From contig JAAOMT010000072.1 of NCBI GenBank assembly GCA_016748015.1, positions 73,012 through 137,011 of the forward strand: a stretch of DNA of 64,000 bases, given 5' to 3'. The notes under the pieces were generated by a model. That model saw only the letters and a program-made list of their open reading frames with translations. It had not been told where the DNA came from and did no database searches. Shown piece after piece: positions 45,684 to 57,900 of the stretch; the first letter of the stretch is position 1; the number at the start of each line of letters is the position of its first letter. This stretch comes from Geosiphon pyriformis. Lineage: Eukaryota > Glomeromycota > Glomeromycetes > Archaeosporales > Geosiphonaceae. The translations under genes and the position numbers were made by a program.

Positions 45684-46160
45684 TTAGAAGGCGAAAACAG
45701 CAGTAATCAAAGTAGCAGCAAGCATACCAAATACTTCATAAGCAAAATGATGCTCAGCGGTGATGCCGGAAGCAGCATTTTGAGTTGAGGAAGTTGAACT
45801 AGCGCTAGTTGATGAACTTTTTTCAGAGGTTGGAGAACCACTTGTGGAAGTAGAGGTTGAGGAAGTTGCAGAACTTGAATTAGGTCCAGAGGTCCCATTT
45901 GAAGTGCTGTTGCTGCTTGAGTTACTGTCAGAGCCGAGTTTAGACGGAGCAGAGTTTCCATTGTCTGTATTACTCCCACTTGGGGCATCGTTGTTACCGA
46001 AGCCGTTACCATGTCCATCACCTACGTTGCCATTTCCATTACTGTTACCACTTGCTCGTTTGAATAGTTCGGTATTAGCCGTTACGCTTGAGCTGAGAAG
46101 TGATAAGACAATGAGAGTAAGGTAAGTAACCACAGTGAGGTAAAGAAGTTTTCGCGCCAT
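45684..46160 (-). CDS. Secreted Ser/Thr/Gly-rich protein, probable GPI-anchored wall protein
   Basis: A 158-residue intact frame. Residues 1-28 form a signal peptide (MARK, then a Leu/Val/Thr-rich core, probable cut after Ala28). Residues 34-35 are Lys-Arg, a Kex2-type processing site just before the mature part. Residues 36-70 are Gly/Asn-rich; 71-125 are dominated by Ser and Thr with Asn-X-Ser/Thr sites, suggesting heavy glycosylation. The last 20 residues are hydrophobic (FGMLAATLITAVFAF), after small residues that could accept a GPI anchor. The ATG context (AAAATGG) is good. Base composition is much less AT-rich than the flanks. It may be a cell-wall protein or effector-like secreted protein; no named family is recognised. 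Confidence 0.8.
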   Translation of the reverse strand: MARKLLYLTVVTYLTLIVLSLLSSSVTANTELFKRASGNSNGNGNVGDGHGNGFGNNDAPSGSNTDNGNSAPSKLGSDSNSSSNSTSNGTSGPNSSSATSSTSTSTSGSPTSEKSSSTSASSTSSTQNAASGITAEHHFAYEVFGMLAATLITAVFAF

Positions 46161-46960
46161 TTTTGTGAATAAAAGAATTCAGAAATCGTTGTGTTTAGGG
46201 ATGCGTTTGAGAACAGTTTGTCAATTTAAGTCATTTTGGTCGGTTCATTGGTACACAAGTTTTTTCTCATGAGGATATTTATTTTCTTCAAGTCTTGTAT
46301 CAGGTTTCTTCGGTATTAAGCCCTGAAAAAGACTCTTTGATGAGTGGCAGTGCTATAGGTGAAAGACTTTAAATTAGGCATGGCTGTGCAAATTGTGCTC
46401 TTCTTTATCAATTGAAAATTATGCATTTACTTTGTTTAAAATACCCTTGATTTCCCATTTAGTGGGGAAAGTACATGTCTAACTTCTTTTTTTATTTCCA
46501 CCATACAAATTAGTTTAATATCTCAAAATCGAATAGAAGAAATTCGCAATTCGATTTGATTGTGCCATGCAAAGCCACAGTATAAGCAATAGGAAATTGA
46601 CTATTCCGTTTAAAGCAAAAATTAAGCCTTGCTACACAGCTTCCTTGTAATGGCACCAAGTGATTAGGGGGTTCTCTAAAGCCGTAGTCAATACATGAGA
46701 ATTTGGGGACTTTTTGCATCATATAAGTAATGGCGCTTTTTTATTCAATGTGAACGAGCCGTTCGACGGTTTCGAATCTTTGGGACGTCTGGAAGGTTTG
46801 GTCATATGGTTCTGCGAAAATCAAAATTCACATTTTTGCTTACAGCATGTGACAAAAAAACTTAACGATCAACAGACAAAAGTGCTACATGTAAAAGTTT
46901 TTCCAAAGCGGAATTAAACTGCCACTTTGTACACAGAGATAAATCTGTAATGACCATGGT
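46161..46960. other. Moderate-AT island upstream of the secreted-protein gene
   Basis: This 800-base stretch has the gene-like composition of its neighbour and probably holds its promoter (to the right, as the gene is on the minus strand). Two overlapping open frames occur, 46510-46722 (-, 70 codons) and 46714-46917 (+, 67 codons). Neither has a recognisable domain, splice pattern or repeat relation, so I do not call them genes. No clear TATA box was found near the start. Confidence 0.4.
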
Positions 46961-48479
46961 TTTAGTAAATCTTCTGATTAGGACTTTTTAGTAATTATCT
47001 TTGTAAAAAACACATGGCAAAAAAATTCCTAAAATGGGTTTTTATAAATATTTGTTGATTAATATTAATAACTAAATTTATTTTAAGATCTGAAAAATAT
47101 TTTTAATAATTTTTCAAAAAAAAATATTAATTGTTTTTAATAAATTAATTATAACATTTATAATAATTTAATTAAAAAAATACAAATTTTATATTCAAAT
47201 TTTTTATTATTTTACTTTATTATTTAATTTTTTTTGTCTTTTTATATTTATATTTAAAATAAATAATAATAAAAAAACAATTTTTTTGTTGTTTTTAATA
47301 ATTCTAATATTTAAAAATTTTTCTTAAAAGTAAAACAATTAAACAATATTTTTTTAAATAAATTTTTTAAATAACAAAAACATAAAACAGTTATTAACTG
47401 TTAAAAACCCATTTTTTTTAGTTTTAAGTATAAGTATTTTATTTAAAATTTTTTTAAATAATTAATTAAAACTATTTTAAATATAAATATTATTATTATA
47501 AAAAAATTTTAACCTTTTAACAAAAAACTGGTAATAATTGTTTTTTTTTTATTATGCTTTACAAATAAAGTCTAAATGCTACTTAGTAATAATTATTTAA
47601 ATAGCCAAAAAAATTAAAAAAAATTTTTATTTATTTATTATTAATACAATTAATTCTTAATATTACATTAAATTTTTAGATATTTAAATAATTATTTTTG
47701 TTTGTATTATTAACAGTAAATTTTTTTAAAAATAAAAAAATATATAAAAATTAGTAATTTAAAAATAATTTTAATTAAAAATTTTTTATTATTATTTTTA
47801 ATAAGTATAATTCAACTATTACTTATAGTAATACAATTATAAAATTTTTTAAATTAAGCATAATTTATGTATTTCTTATATATAACCAATTATTTGAGTT
47901 AATTAAAATAATATTACAAGCTTATATTATAAAAAACACAAATATTATCACAAAATTTTAAAGATATTAAAGATAAAAAACATCAAAACCAAAATTAATT
48001 AAAATATTATAAATAAAACTAAATTCGCAAATATTTACAATAAAGTTATATAATAATAATATCAAAAAACACCAAATTATCTATAGATATCAAATTATTA
48101 AATTTATAAAATTTTTTTAAGCTAATATTTAAAAACCAAATATTTGATTTATAATAAATTATTATACTATATACAAAATTAACAATATTTATAACAGTTT
48201 CTGATTTTTTAACAAATATTTTAATAGTTTTTAAAGCCTAATTTTTTAGAATAAAATTTTTATTCATAGTTATATATAAATAATTATTAACTTTTATTTT
48301 ATATAATTAATAGGTTAAATAAGCTATATTATTTAATTAAAACATTATTAATATTATTATTTTTAACAACAAAATTTGATTTACAAAAAAATATAATCAA
48401 AATTTTTAAACAAACTACTATTATTCATATAAAAAACAGAAAAATAAAAATAAAATAAATGATTAATAACAAGATAAAA
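46961..48479. other. Extremely AT-rich stretch without recognisable genes
   Basis: It is composed almost entirely of A/T runs with occasional C or G. No open frame or repeat unit stands out. It may be a very old element relic, since similar sequence on its right (from 48480) can just be recognised as a family-A LTR. I see nothing definite. Confidence 0.5.
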
Positions 48480-50019
48480 AATTATTAGAGCATATAATAT
48501 CAGAAATTTCAAAAATTTCAGAAATATTAACAGAAATTTTAGAATTATTAAGAATTTCAATAATAATTTAAAATTTTTTTAGAAATTTCAGAAATTTTAT
48601 ATTATAAAAATTTATATATATATATAATAAAAATATTAGAAACTAAAAAAAAATACTTAAAAATCAGACAAATTTACTTTAATTAAACTATAGTTATTTT
48701 AATAAATATATTAATTTATTATACTTAATTTAATTAATTAATGAATTTAGATTTATTTTATTAAAATTCCAATATTGTTTATATTAATAATATTAATATT
48801 AATAATATTAATTTAATAATACTAAAATAATAACTTTTAATTATGACTATTAATAAGATATTAATTTTTATTTTTATTTATTTATTTATTTTTTATTGTT
48901 TTTTTGTTTGATTAATTAATTAAAAAAAAGTACAGAAATTACAATATTAAGAATTGTTTAAAAAAAAGTATAAATATAGTTATAAGAACTTAAATTATTT
49001 ACCAAAAGAGTATAACTATTAGAATAAACTAGTTATTATGTTAAAAAAAGCATACATTAATTATTAATTATAACTATATTAAATTTTTGTTTATTAGATA
49101 AAAAACTTTATATATAAAACTTTTAGATTATAGTAGTAACTAATCTAAACACCAAATTACAAAATTACTTAAACCATCTAAAAAATTTATCCATAATATT
49201 TAGTGCTTTTTGTAAAATATAAATTATAGAAAACAAAATATTAAAAAATAAAAACTAATAAAAGTAACAAAATTAAAATTTACAGAAATCAATTACTTGA
49301 AATTTGCAAAATTATTATACAAATATTTTCAAAAAGATTTAAAATTAAATTCCAATTATTTTTTAATAGAATCTATATTTAATTTTTATATTAACAAAAA
49401 AATCAAATATAATATAAAAAATTAGTTAACATAAAAACTGCAAAAGCTAATTTTTGCAAAATTATTAAAAAATATTTCAATTATTATTAATTATACAATT
49501 TTATAACTATATTTGCAAAAATTCATTGAATAATTTATAAATATATTAAAGAAAAATTCTTATTTACTATAATAAATTTTTGATCTAATTTAATAACACA
49601 AATTTTAATATTAATATTCAAAAAAATAATATTACTATTATGTAAAAAATTTTAAGTTATTTTATCATTAAATCTGTTATATTATTATATGCTTAATAAT
49701 ATTATTTGAATCTTATTAAAAACTGTATCTATATTTATAATAAAACCAAAACTTATTTTTTAAAGTTGCTATAAAAACAATCATTGATTAAAAAAATATT
49801 AATGAATTTTAATCAAAATTATTTACACTAGTATTATTATAATTACTATTGTCAAAACTTAATTTTAATTTTTATTATAATTAAAAAAATATTAAATTAG
49901 AAAAAAAAATCAAGATTAAGAAATAATTAAAAAAAATCTGATTTTAAATCTTACTATATTTCAAACTCTAACAATTTAAAATTTAGAATTTGTTTAAAAT
50001 TTAATAAATTTAAATACAT
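48480..50019 (+). pseudogene. A4 relic: decayed LTR, primer-binding site and gag start
   Basis: 48480-49200 aligns with the A1 LTR (repeated CAGAAATTT-type block, TATATATATA near 48615, then the LTR end). TTTAGTGCTTTTTGTAAA near 49199-49216 is the decayed primer-binding site. 49260-50019 follows A1 gag from about 19960 to 20700. Composition is extremely AT-rich. C1 is inserted at 50020 and the gag alignment resumes at 59821. Confidence 0.65.
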
Positions 50020-50991
50020 TGTTACCAGTAGAATTTTAGCTATTAATTAGCATGAAATTACTCTTATAATTCTTATTATTAATTAGCATATATTATTATC
50101 ATTTCGATTATCACTTATTATTTAATCAAATTATCAAATATCATTACTCAATCAATAATCCGATTTGTATCATAGAAATTAAGATGATCAAATTACACAA
50201 TACCCTGAACCATTTAACATAGTCAAAATTCGCCGAAATTAATGAAAATTGGTCGAAATAATTAATAGTTCAGTAAAATAACTTGTAGTTTGCCAAAATG
50301 TATCTTTAATTTACCCAAATTGTAGCAAAGAGAAAAGTGCAAGTTCAAAGACTAGTACTACAACAAGTTGTATAAAAAAAGAGCTTCTCTCTTCAAAAAA
50401 ATGTATCTTTTCATAGTATTTCACCATAGTATCCTACTTTAGATATTTTAATTGAAACAAATCACCTTTTACACATTTCAAATAAAAATTAAATATTCAA
50501 AACCCAACTTTTTTGATTATTGCACTTGAAACTCCCTTAACACAATTAACATTTTGAAATTAATTAGCTACCAATTTCAGTAAACTGTTAGTGACTCCAG
50601 GCCTGAATAGAAAACGTTTCCCTTGATAAAATCCTATTTCTTTTATATTTCTTTTGTTTTTTTTTTATTTTCTTATTACAATTATTAGGGTAGCCTACAG
50701 ACAAGATTTCTGTAGAAGAGTTGACTTTCACAGCAAAATAACTACACATTTTTAATAAGCTTCCAGACAAGCAATTCCTGAGAAAGAGTTGATATTTACT
50801 ACAAGATAATTACACAAAATAACTGGCACAGAATTGTCTATTTCACTTATAAGCCCAGCAGTTCAAATTATACAAGATAATTTGAAGATAAATTCAGTTA
50901 TTGGAGGTTCAACTACTTCCTGAAAACGTGAATTCACAGCAAATCAACATTAACAACATTTAAGAAAAGAGACCAAAAACCTCCAGTAACA
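50020..50991 (+). repeat. 5' LTR of C1 (972 bp)
   Basis: TGTTACCAGTAGAATT to CCTCCAGTAACA, with ends TGTTAC...GTAACA as a perfect 6-bp inverted repeat. A TATAAAAAAA sequence at 50371-50380 is the likely TATA box. Confidence 0.93.
50371..50380 (+). promoter_or_regulatory. Putative TATA box in the C1 LTR
   Basis: TATAAAAAAA, followed by GAGCTTCTCTCTTC, is identical in the 3' LTR (near 59200). A core promoter role is inferred from position in the LTR. Confidence 0.45.
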
Positions 50992-50993
50992 TT

Positions 50994-51011
50994 TGGTGCT
51001 CTTCTATGGAA
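50994..51011 (+). promoter_or_regulatory. Primer-binding site of C1
   Basis: TGGTGCTCTTCTATGGAA starts two bases after the LTR. The first eight bases are the same as in families A (copy A2) and B. Confidence 0.65.
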
Positions 51012-51036
51012 ATAATATAGCAACAACAAATTCAAA

Positions 51037-52900
51037 GTGGCGACCATACCAGACACAACAACTCTAAAGTATTATCAGTCAATTTACATCCACTGCAAGC
51101 AAAGATTCAACATCCCAGATGGAATTAAAGTTGTCAAGAAATCAGTATACCAATATATTGAAAACCACATTAACAATTATCTTTTTGGAAACTACAACAT
51201 TTCAAAAGTTAAAAGCAATCTTTACAATAATTTAGTGTATTATTCATAATTGGAAACAAACAGTGAAACTCTTGCCACCTACTTCCAAGAATTTAACTTT
51301 AGCATTATTCAGTATTATGAAGAAAAATATCCAGTACAGTCTAAATACTCTATTGACTTTGAATCAGAAACAGAAACAAGCAACAGAGGCAAACAAAGAC
51401 TAAAACAACATTTAAGCATCACTCCAACTACCCCAAAGACACCAAAAATAACTGCCAAACACTTGTAAACTTCAGAACAAAGAACCAGCACCAGACTTTT
51501 ACTCTCAGTCACACCCTTTCCAATTTCACTTGCTCAACTACAAACACCAAATTCATCACTTATTTGTTTCTCAAGACCAAAAGATTTTCAGTTACTCAAA
51601 AGTCCTACTCAACAGTAGAAACCCATATCAACCAGCACCAATATTATTGATTACCTACAAGAAAACGAAAGTAATCATTCAGAGAACTTGAAAAGTGAGG
51701 AAACTGAATCAAAACAAGAAGAAATTACAGAAAATAAAGAAAAAATAGCAACTGCTTATATTGCAAAAATTACAGAATTTACTAATAAAGATAATAATAC
51801 TAGCTTTTAAGAATGGCTTGATAAAGTCCAGAAAGCAGGAGATACAAATGGTTAGAATGCAGCAAGAATGCTTAAAACAATCTCATACTTTTTCCAAAGA
51901 ACTGTAGGAGAATAGTTTGAAAACTTAAAAAAACCATTTAAAAACTGGCAAGCATTCAAAAATGCTTTTTTACAACAATTCACCAACAACAACACCTCTA
52001 TCACTCTCCAAAATCACTTTTATAATATTAAACAAGAAACATCTGAAACTGTTATGACTTATCTTGGGAGATTTAACAAACTTCTTTGACAAATTTAATA
52101 ATTGGAAACAAATGAATACTATTCCAATGTCCAGATTTTGGATTAGTTTATAACAGAATTGAAAGACAAGTTAATCAAAAAAGTTTACCCACATGTCCCA
52201 GAAGACTTAGCAACAGCCATTAGACATGCAAAAAACTATGAAATGGCAATAAAAAGCAAACTATACCAAACTTGTGAATCTTGCTATTAGAGAAACCAGC
52301 TCAGCAGTTAAAAAAAAAATTGACCAAAAACTATTTCACTAATTAGCAACAACAGCAACAAACACAAAGATATCAGCCACCACAATAACAAAACCAAACC
52401 AACTACTCATCATTATCAAACAGTCAAAACCAAAGTTGTTACTATTGTGAGATTTCAGGACATTGGAAATGAGATTGTAAAAAGCTACAAAGAGACCAAC
52501 AAAACAAAAGTAATTAGCATTACTCTTCAATACAGCAATCTCATTACTAGTCTCCACTACCAGCCTATTATTTTTCAAGACTCCAACAGCAGAACAACTA
52601 CTATCAGCCTGCCCCACAGCAACAATATCAACAACTGCTATCAATCCAATAGTATTAACAGCCACTTACACAACAATACCAAGTACTTGTCTAAAGATTG
52701 GTTCAACAAAACCAATTCACATCTCAAAATCAATTTCAGAATAACAACAACAGAATTAATTGAAACAACCAGTTGGTTTCCCAAAATTCTGGTCAGCAAA
52801 GACCCAATTACTACCACACTCAACCCAGTTATCTTACAATGTCTAAAGGATCGGATTTTCAACAAACTGTACTTTCTGAAAGTGAAGTTGCAACACCAAG
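51037..52900 (+). pseudogene. C1 gag
   Basis: The frame begins near 51037 (GTG GCG ACC; no clear ATG). It passes an N-terminal helical region (51037-51470), a Glu/Lys-rich linker (51650-51750) and the capsid (EWLDKVQKAGD at 51811; FKNWQAFKNAFLQQF; HFYNIKQETSETVMTYLGRF, to about 52260). An indel in a run of ten A near 52315 shifts the frame into a Gln-rich part with the zinc knuckle CYYCEISGHWK-stop-DC at 52437-52478. The stop inside the knuckle is TGA. Gag is in frame with protease. Confidence 0.75.
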
Positions 52901-53400
52901 ATCAAATCCTTCCAACAACACTATTCCACCAGCCCAAATTGCCCAAAATGCCAACTTTTCAGATATATTCCCATTCGAATTTGAAGCAAATGAATCACCA
53001 TTCTTGCTTAGCAATGCAGCAGTCAATGAACAAAAAGCAATTACAGCTATATATACAGAAGCTGAAGTAGAAGGAAAACCAATTCAGTTAATCTTAGACA
53101 GTGAATCAGCTAGAAGTATTATTACCTACCAGTTAATACAACAGCTTCAAAGAACTGTTGACAGACCAGCCCAAACTGTAATTGTTATAGCAGATAATAT
53201 GAAAAAGACACCAGTAGGAGAAATTGACAATTTCTTATTTACTATTGATGAAATTACCATTCTAGTTAAAGTTCTAGTCATAGATGCACTCTAATACCAA
53301 GCTCTTATTAAAAATGATTGGCTTTTCAAGGCCAATGCAAATTTAGATTGAAAAACCCAGGAATTGAAGATTTTATATCAAAGACAATACATTAGAGTAT
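52901..53400 (+). pseudogene. C1 protease (retropepsin)
   Basis: In the frame of 52773-53294: AITAIYTEAEVEGKP, then LILDSESARSIITYQLIQQL. The active site reads Asp-Ser-Glu (53097-53105), one G-to-A change from Asp-Ser-Gly (GGA to GAA). The domain continues to KVLVIDAL and a TAA at 53292. It would cut the Gag-Pol polyprotein, but this copy is dead. Confidence 0.82.
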
Positions 53401-54369
53401 CTGCTATCTGTAGTACTTTTAATAAGAAAACTGAAAAAACCCAGTATTTAAATTTAAAGAGAAGAAAGAACAACCAGTTACTAAAACTTTTATGGCTCTT
53501 AGATCACTGTCCAATTGGGCTGAAGAAACAGAACAAAAAATCTTTGAAAAAACCAGAGAATGAAATGTAGTTAGATATTCCACACCAGAACCACAGAAAC
53601 AACCACCTTACATCCTACTCAAATGCAAAGATTACAAGAAGAAACTTTCATCAATGAGAGCATGTATTTCTCCAAAAGAAGAATATAAAACTCATATCTG
53701 CTACTTTTGCAAAGCATGCCATAGAAAACGATTTGAATATCTCAAAAAAAGTGGAAAATGGAACAACACTTCTTGTTTCACATGTGGAGATATGCTACCA
53801 GAAGAATACAACTGGATTGATATTACAATGAGAGGAGAAGTATGTGACCAAACCTGCCAATATGCTTTATCAATTTCAGAAAAAGTGAAAAGAGGAACAC
53901 TTTTTAATGCAGTATACAACAGTGCTCTCAACAAACTTGACTATTACCCTTATGATACTGAAATAATTTTTGATTTAGCAATGGCTTTAATTAATAGAGC
54001 CATACAAGAAGATGTCCAACAAATAAAAGAAGCTGAGTACATTGAATACACAATGGAATTAGCTAGATTCAATTATGAAGATGAAGTAGAAACATACCAC
54101 CAAATTATAAGTCACACATACCCAACCCAAGAAGCTCAAATTCAACAATTAGAGCAAATGAACATTCAATTGTATAAAGAATGCATCATGCTTTGTAATG
54201 ACAAATGGTGTTCAGAATGCTATGCTCTTAGCATTCTTCTGCCCAGTAAAAATGACCAAGAAAAAATTGAATTTGGAAAACCAAAAACAAAAGAAGAAAT
54301 TGCAACAATATCAATCTATCTTACTAAAAACCAGCCTGCTATACAACTCAAATACTTTGACAACAATGA
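53401..54369 (+). pseudogene. C1 Cys-rich module
   Basis: After a frameshift near 53560-53600 the frame of 53654-54454 is open for 266 codons. It contains CYFCKACHRKRFEY (53698), CFTCGDMLPEEYNW (53779), CDQTCQYAL (53851), a long acidic helical region (53950-54170) and LCNDKWCSECYAL (54195). Eight or more Cys in CxxC or similar pairs suggest zinc binding. A1 has the same order, including KCKDYKKKLSSM just upstream. It runs without a break into dUTPase motif 1. Family unknown to me. Confidence 0.65.
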
Positions 54370-54850
54370 ACAAGAAATAAAACCAGAAAAAGCCCATAAA
54401 ATTGATGCAGAATATGACTTCAGATATCTTGGCAAAAACACTTTGGTTCTTTAACCAAAATTCTTAACCAAAATCAATCTCAAAATTGCTCTAAAAATAC
54501 CACCAAGAGCAATAATACAAATTGCTTCTCAATCATTATTGACAAGCAAAGGAATCAATGTTAGAGGAGGAGTTATAAATACAGGATATACTGGAGACAT
54601 TACTGTTATGCTACAAAATGAAACTAAGAAACTATTCAAAATAAAACATGCTGAGAAAATTGCCCAAGCAATTTATCTACCCTTAATCAACATTTTGAGT
54701 TTACAATCAGTTAAAAACAGAGAACAATTGGGAAAAAGTGAAAAAAAAACTCAAGATTTTGGTTCAACTGGATGATTTACAGTACCAGTAAACATAACTC
54801 TTAATGCACAGAATGAATCTCACCAGATTCTTCAACTTTCCCAACCAATT
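54370..54850 (+). pseudogene. dut: C1 dUTPase domain inside pol
   Basis: Motif 1 is IDAEYDFRYLG (about 54400). After a TAA at 54452 the same frame shows motif 2 SQSLLTSKGIN (54529-54560), motif 3 GVINTGYTGDITV (54571-54609), motif 4 AEKIAQAIYLPL (54651-54686) and motif 5 TQDFGSTG (54751-54774), ended by TGA. In motif 3 the conserved Asp is Asn (GAT to AAT). The fold is that of trimeric dUTPases, located before RT. The same domain persists in relics C2 and C3. Confidence 0.85.
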
Positions 54851-55058
54851 ACTATTTTACTTTTTGGTAAACATCACGAAATTTACACTTGCTCAAAACC
54901 CACCACTACCCAACAAATCTTTGAACCTAATAAACAAATCTGTCTAAAACATAAAATCTCAATCTTAAACGTTTATATTTTCAAAGGAATGAAAAAATTT
55001 TGGGTTACATTCTACAACTCCAATAATTATCTTATTATTTTATTGAATAAATTAGAGA

Positions 55059-56560
55059 TTGGAATCATACATAGCAATATTTTTCAAGATGAAAACCCTC
55101 AAACTGTCTCTAATTACTGAAAACTACCATCTTTTGGAAAAAAAACTCTCTCAAATCAACATGGATCTCTTAGAACTCCAACAACAAAGACAACTGAAAC
55201 AGCTAATAGCTAAATTTGCAGATATATTTGCAAAAAACAATGATGATCTTGGAAAAACTGATATTGTTTAACATCAAATCTATACAGGAGATACTCCACT
55301 AAAATGACAACAAGCCTATTGAGTTCCATCTGCTAGCCACCAATTTATCAGAGAAAAGGTCCAAAGAATACTCAATAACAGACTGATTCAATCATCAAGA
55401 AGTCCATGGGTCTCATCAGTAGTTTTTGTCAAAAAAAAAAACGGAAAAATCAGATTTTGTGTTGACTATTAACAATTGAATAGTGTCACAATTGAAGATG
55501 CCTACTCTTTTTCAAGAATTGATAACATATTAGATGCTTTAGAAAAAGCCAAGTTCTTCTCAACTTTAGACTTGAAAAGTGATACTAGCAAGTCAAAATG
55601 GATCCAAAAGATCAACTCAAAACAGTATTTACCACTCAAGAAGGAAACTATGAGTTCAATGTTATGCCTTTTGAACTCTGCAATACACCAGCAACATTCT
55701 AATGGCTCATGGATGTTGTATATGAAGAATTTTTGTGACAATCAGTAGTTGTCTATCTTGATAACATTGATGTGTACTCACCAAGTTTTAAAGCCCATTT
55801 TATCCACCTGTGAGAAGTTTTTCAATGATTACAGAAAGCAGAATTAAAGTTGAATATTGAGAAATGTCACTTTGGAAAAACAAATTTAATCTTTTTTGGA
55901 CACATTGTTAGCAAAGATGGAGTCAAACCAAACCCTAGAACAATCAGTGCTGTCAAAAACTTTCAAACTTCCAAAAATACCACAGAGCTACAAGGATTTG
56001 TAGAATTAGTCTTTTACTATTGAAAATTCATAAAAAATTTTTCAAAAATTGCCAAATCACTCAATTATCTTACCAACAAAAACGTGCCATATTAATGGAC
56101 TGAAGAACAACAAAAAGCTTTTGAAACTCTCAAAACAAAATTAACAACAGCCCCAGTTCTTGCTTATTCAGACTTCAACAAATAGTTCCAACTAGCCACT
56201 GATACTTTACATATAGTATTTGGTGTCATTTTATTATAATTAGATGAAAATAGCCAAGAACAAGTTATTGCCTATGTCAGTAAAACACTTAAGCCAACAA
56301 AACTCAAATATGGCTTAACTGAATTAGAAGCTGCTGCAGTCATTTGGGCTATTAAACATTTTTAACAATATCTGAAGAATGGAAAAGAATTTAATATCAT
56401 AACTAACAATATTGGTCTTAAATGGCTCAATAAAAAAAAACTGAACAAAGTGCCAAACAGTCTCAATAGAATGATTTCCTAGCAGGCTACAAATATATTG
56501 TACACCACAAACCAAAAAAATTACACACTAATATTAATAGCCTCTCAAGAATAAGACAAG
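55059..56560 (+). pseudogene. C1 reverse transcriptase and RNase H
   Basis: RT: FADIFAKNNDDLGKTDIV (55218), SPWVSSVVFVKKKNGK, FCVDY-stop-QLN, FSTLDLKSD (55558), then after an indel VFTTQEGNYEFNVMPFELCN and VVYLDNIDVYS (55747-55779; YLDN instead of YLDD). RNase H is at about 56190-56440: LATDTLHIVFGVI, ELEAAAVIWAIKHF and ITNNIGLKWLNK. More than ten stops interrupt the frames, each explicable by one transition. Confidence 0.82.
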
Positions 56561-56759
56561 ATTAATACCATCAACAAATCCACTACAACTTACCAACCTA
56601 CCAACAAAATAACAAACAACAATGGATTTCAAAAATTACAACAATCTTAAAAACTATTTGGAGACTTTTATCATACCAGAAAATTGGTCTCTAAGCAAAA
56701 AACAATGATTACAACACCAATTCAAATAATATTTTATACACTACAACAAAATTTATTAC

Positions 56760-57900
56760 AAAAATTGCAAAAATCCAAACCAATCATTCAGATTAGTACA
56801 AGAAAATGAAAAAGAAACAATTCTATACAACATATACACAGATCCTTTTTCAGCATACTTGAGAAGAGATAGAACAATTCAAAGAACTCTTGAACATTAT
56901 TTTTGGTCTCACATGCAAAAAACCATTTGACAATATGTAAAATTTTGTAATAGTTGTCAAAAAAGAGGAGGAACTTGCCCCATAGAATCTTTAAATCCAA
57001 TCAAAGTTGGACAATTTTTTGACAGAGTTGGAATTGATTTAGTCGGACCATTACTTATCACAACCCAAGGAAATTGTTATATTGTAATTGCAGTAGATTA
57101 TCTTACCAAATGGTCTGAAGCTAGAGCCATCCAAAGAGCAAATGCAAAATTAGTAGCAAATTTCATTTATAAAGACATTATTTGTAGACATAGATGCCCA
57201 ATTGAACTTTTATCTGATCAAAAAACACATTTTGTGAACAACTTGATACAAAAAATTTGTGAATAATTCAATATCAAAAAACCTTTATCATCACTTTATT
57301 ACCCCCAAACAAATAGACTTGTAGAATGATTCAACAGAATATTGTGTGAATTTTTAGCCAAAGTCTCAACAAATTTTGAGCAAAAATAGAATATCTTTAT
57401 TCCATCAGTGTTACTAGCATACAGAACACTAAAACAAGCTACTATAAAACACATACTATTTGATCTTATTTATGGAAGGACAGCAACATTACCAATTAAT
57501 TTCACAGTAGAAACATACTCAGTGCAACCAATCAATGAAAAAAACTTTCAAGAAATACTCCAAAGAAGAGCTTATACTCTTCTTAGTACATTGGAAGGAA
57601 AAAGACACATAGCAGCCACTCATATTAAACATTCCCAAGTCCTACAAAAAAAAAAGACATGACAACAAACTGCCACCAATTACCAACAAATTTAAAGTTA
57701 GAAATAAAGTTTTCTTACACAGTACTAAGGCTGAAAAACAATAGAATAGAAAATTTGAACATAAATGAGATGGACCATTTTATATTCACAAAATTCTAGG
57801 CAATGGATCATACAAGTTAAGACTTAATGACAAAATACTAGCAAAAGTTGTACATAGAGATTGATTGAAACACTATCACTTCAGAAACAATCCTGAACTA
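56760..57900 (+). pseudogene. C1 integrase
   Basis: It starts with YTDPFSAYLRR (56833; one His of the HHCC finger changed to Tyr) and CNSCQKRG (56949). The catalytic core has Asp in GIDLVGPL (57031), Asp in LLSDQKT (57210) and Glu in RLVE (57318), so all three are present. Stops (TGA, TAA) lie in and around the core. The C-terminal part at 57408-57662 is open: LAYRTLKQAT...YGRTATLPINF. The tail to 57900 has many TAG/TGA codons. Confidence 0.82.

Noticed and set aside
45844-46125. Plus-strand Glu/Leu-rich frame and a second minus frame (45707-46021)
   Set aside because: Both overlap the secreted-protein gene and arise from its biased Ser/Thr codons.
46510-46917. Two short host genes in the island next to the secreted-protein gene
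   Set aside because: The two frames overlap on opposite strands, have no domain or clear start context and no splice evidence. They are mentioned only as open frames.
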